Source: Caldilineaceae bacterium (GTDB lineage: Bacteria; Chloroflexota; Anaerolineae; Caldilineales; Caldilineaceae). From it: 5,834 nucleotides of DNA. The stretch spans positions 1-5,834 of the forward strand of contig JAPKMV010000248.1 of NCBI GenBank assembly GCA_026645635.1, in the 5' to 3' direction. Under the pieces are notes generated by a model that ran no database searches, was not told the origin of the DNA, and saw nothing but the letters and a program-made list of their open reading frames with translations. Below, one piece after another: positions 4,512-5,834 of the stretch (position 1 is its first letter; each line of letters opens with the position of its first letter). A program made the translations under genes and the position numbers.

Positions 4512-5834
4512 CTACTGTGGCGGCCATCGCGGCCCAGGCGGTACGATCATCTCGTCGCCGGTAATCAACACGCCCCACGGCCGGCGGAGATGCCAGTTGA
4601 CGGCCCAGAGCAGCGTCGGGCTGATCTGGAAGTCGGCGGCAATGCTGTTCCATGAGTCACCCTGCTGCACCGTGTAGCGGATGACATCGGCCCGCGGCCA
4701 CTCAGGCTGGGGCATGACGGGAACTGCCAGCACCTCGTTGGTGAGCAGCCAGGCGTTTGCGCGGATGGCCTGCGGGTTGGCTGCCTGCAAGTCGGCGATG
4801 GCGACGCCGGTGCGTCCGGCGACGATCGACCAACTCTCGTCCGGCAAGACCTTGTATGGATATGCGGCGGGCGACCAGGCGGCGCCCGCACCTGGCCGCC
4901 TTGCTGCGTCGGATGCGTCTGGCGTTGCCGCGCTGTCTTCCGGCGTTGGCGTTGCGCCTGCATCCGCTGCTGTAATCGTAGCGGTGAGTGCGCCGGATGC
5001 GACTGGCGTCGTCGCGCCGTCTTCCGGCGTTGCGCCTGCATCCGCTGCTACGACTGTAGCGGTGAGCGCGCCGGAAGCGGCTGGTGGTGTAGCCGCTCTA
5101 TCTTCCGGCGTGGGCGTTGCACCTGCATCTGCCGCGACGGTTGTGGCAGTGAGTGCATCGGCTGCGTCTGGCGTCGCTGCGCCGTCTTCCGGTGTGGGCG
5201 TTGCACCTGCATCCGCCGCGATGGTCGTAGCAGTAAGCGCGCTGGATGTGGCTGGCGTAGCCGCGCCGATTTCCGGCGTTGGCGTTGCGCCTGCATCCGC
5301 TGTAGTGGTCGTGGCGGTGACTGCGTCGGAGGCGGCTGGCGTCGCCGCGCCGATTTCCGGCGTTGGCGTTGCGCCTGCATCCGCCGCGACAGCCGTGGCG
5401 GTGAGCGCGCCGGATGCGGCTGGCGTTGCCGCGCCGTCTTCCGGTGTGGGCGTTGCGCCTGCATCCGTGGCGACAGTCGTAGCAGTAAGCGCGCCGGCTG
5501 TGGCTGGCGTTGCTGCACTGACTCCCAGCGTGGGCGTGGGCGTTGCGTCTGCATCCGCTGTAGTGGTCGTGGCGGTGAGCGCATCAGACGCGGCTGGCGT
5601 GGCCGCGCCAACTTCCGGCGTGGGCGTTGTGCCTGCTTCCGCCGCGACGGTCGTGGCGGTGAGTGCAGCAGAGGTAGCCGGCGTGGCCGCGCCGTCTTCC
5701 TGTGTGGACGTTGCGCCTGCATCCGCCGCGACAGCCGTGGCGGTGAGCGCGTCGGATGCGGCTGGCGTTCCTGCACCGACTCCCGACGTGGGCGTTGGCG
5801 TTGCGCCTGCATCCGTCGCGACAGTCGTAGCAGT
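4512..5834 (-). CDS. LysM-domain surface protein with long Thr/Ala/Pro repeat region (N-terminus outside window)
   Basis: The C-terminal 440 residues of a longer protein; the frame is open without a stop from the window edge to TAG 4512-4514. Residues 1-311 are eleven tandem units of about 28 residues, rich in Thr, Ala, Pro and Asp and containing TPTPE steps. They have no cysteine and no membrane segment. After a short linker (RRPGAGAAWSPAAYP) come two LysM domains, at about 326-372 (YKVLPDESW..IADLQAANP..LLTNEVLAVP) and about 386-432 (RYTVQQGDSWNSIA..LLWAVNW..ITGDEMIVPP). LysM binds N-acetylglucosamine-containing glycans such as peptidoglycan. The repeat zone probably forms an extended, perhaps glycosylated, wall-spanning stalk. 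Nothing can be said of the N-terminal half. The TTG at 4845-4847 could mimic a start, but it is an internal Leu codon within the first LysM and has no ribosome-binding site. The repeats are in the same frame as the LysM region. Confidence 0.85.
   Translation of the reverse strand, partial: TATTVATDAGATPTPTSGVGAGTPAASDALTATAVAADAGATSTQEDGAATPATSAALTATTVAAEAGTTPTPEVGAATPAASDALTATTTTADADATPTPTLGVSAATPATAGALTATTVATDAGATPTPEDGAATPAASGALTATAVAADAGATPTPEIGAATPAASDAVTATTTTADAGATPTPEIGAATPATSSALTATTIAADAGATPTPEDGAATPDAADALTATTVAADAGATPTPEDRAATPPAASGALTATVVAADAGATPEDGATTPVASGALTATITAADAGATPTPEDSAATPDASDAARRPGAGAAWSPAAYPYKVLPDESWSIVAGRTGVAIADLQAANPQAIRANAWLLTNEVLAVPVMPQPEWPRADVIRYTVQQGDSWNSIAADFQISPTLLWAVNWHLRRPWGVLITGDEMIVPPGPRWPPQ
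4902..5834 (-). repeat. Eleven-copy tandem repeat (84-bp basic unit) inside the LysM gene
   Basis: In coding order the units are 5834-5745 (90 bp), 5744-5661 (84), 5660-5577 (84), 5576-5487 (90), 5486-5403 (84), 5402-5319 (84), 5318-5235 (84), 5234-5151 (84), 5150-5064 (87), 5063-4986 (78) and 4985-4902 (84). Each encodes a pattern of TAT, four variable residues, ADAGATPTPE (the first A is D or E-flanking in places), then GAATP and an Ala/Ser/Asp/Gly segment usually ending AL. Every length change is a multiple of three, so the reading frame is conserved. The array continues to the window edge and may extend beyond it. The copies are diverged, not identical, and there are no unique spacers, so this is not a CRISPR array. 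Confidence 0.9.

Noticed and set aside
4845..4847. TTG as the start of a short 111-residue LysM protein
   Set aside because: It truncates the first LysM domain, lacks a ribosome-binding site, and the frame is open for nearly 1 kb upstream.
4902..5834. Long open frames in the repeat array other than the LysM frame: an Arg/Gln-rich frame on the minus strand and, on the plus strand, an elastin-like frame (units such as VSAPDAAGVAAPSS)
   Set aside because: They arise because the unit is a multiple of three with restricted codons. Only the minus-strand frame joining the LysM domains leads into a recognisable protein.
4902..5834. CRISPR-like array
   Set aside because: The units are contiguous, diverged and coding, with no alternation of identical short repeats and unique spacers.

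Overview
The window is GC-rich, roughly 60% or more by eye, and densely coding. It suggests a free-living bacterium with partly anaerobic or redox-rich metabolism. Three features fit a Chloroflexota-like genome: a long Thr/Pro/Ala linker with 'TPTP' steps in a LysM protein, a dispersed-type 'cgcagag' palindromic element, and a multi-cluster Fe-S protein. This placement is an inference from style; there is no rRNA or marker gene here.

Layout. (1) Positions 2-884, + strand: the 3' end of an unrecognised gene overlaps by 14 nt the start of a 246-aa protein. That protein has the His-Gly and Asn-Cys dyad arrangement of caspase-like (clan CD) peptidases. (2) Positions 907-2807, - strand: a two-gene operon. 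The first gene encodes a nitroreductase-fold flavoprotein that keeps the substrate-binding Glu/Tyr/Lys triad of iodotyrosine deiodinase (IYD). Fourteen bases downstream is a 12-helix MFS transporter of the FucP-like type, which starts with TTG. Its ribosome-binding site overlaps the stop codon of the first gene. (3) Positions 2808-3180: the only long non-coding stretch. It holds a likely -10 box for the operon, a 150-bp MITE-like element with 16-bp inverted ends, and a foldable leader in front of the next gene. (4) Positions 3181-4476, + strand: a 431-aa Fe-S protein with an N-terminal winged-helix-like region and 18 cysteines arranged for several clusters. (5) Positions 4512-5834, - strand, running off the window: the C-terminal 440 residues of a surface-type protein made of eleven ~28-residue Thr/Ala/Pro/Asp repeats followed by two LysM domains.

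How the genes relate. Convergent pairs meet at 884/907 and at 4476/4512. The operon and the Fe-S gene diverge from the intergenic element. The clearest functional unit is the dehalogenase-like flavoprotein with its transporter, which may handle uptake and reductive dehalogenation of halotyrosine-like compounds. The other genes show no evident shared pathway. The items most worth following up are the caspase-like protein, the IYD-MFS pair and the LysM repeat protein. I do not see clear evidence for a wholly new multi-gene system.
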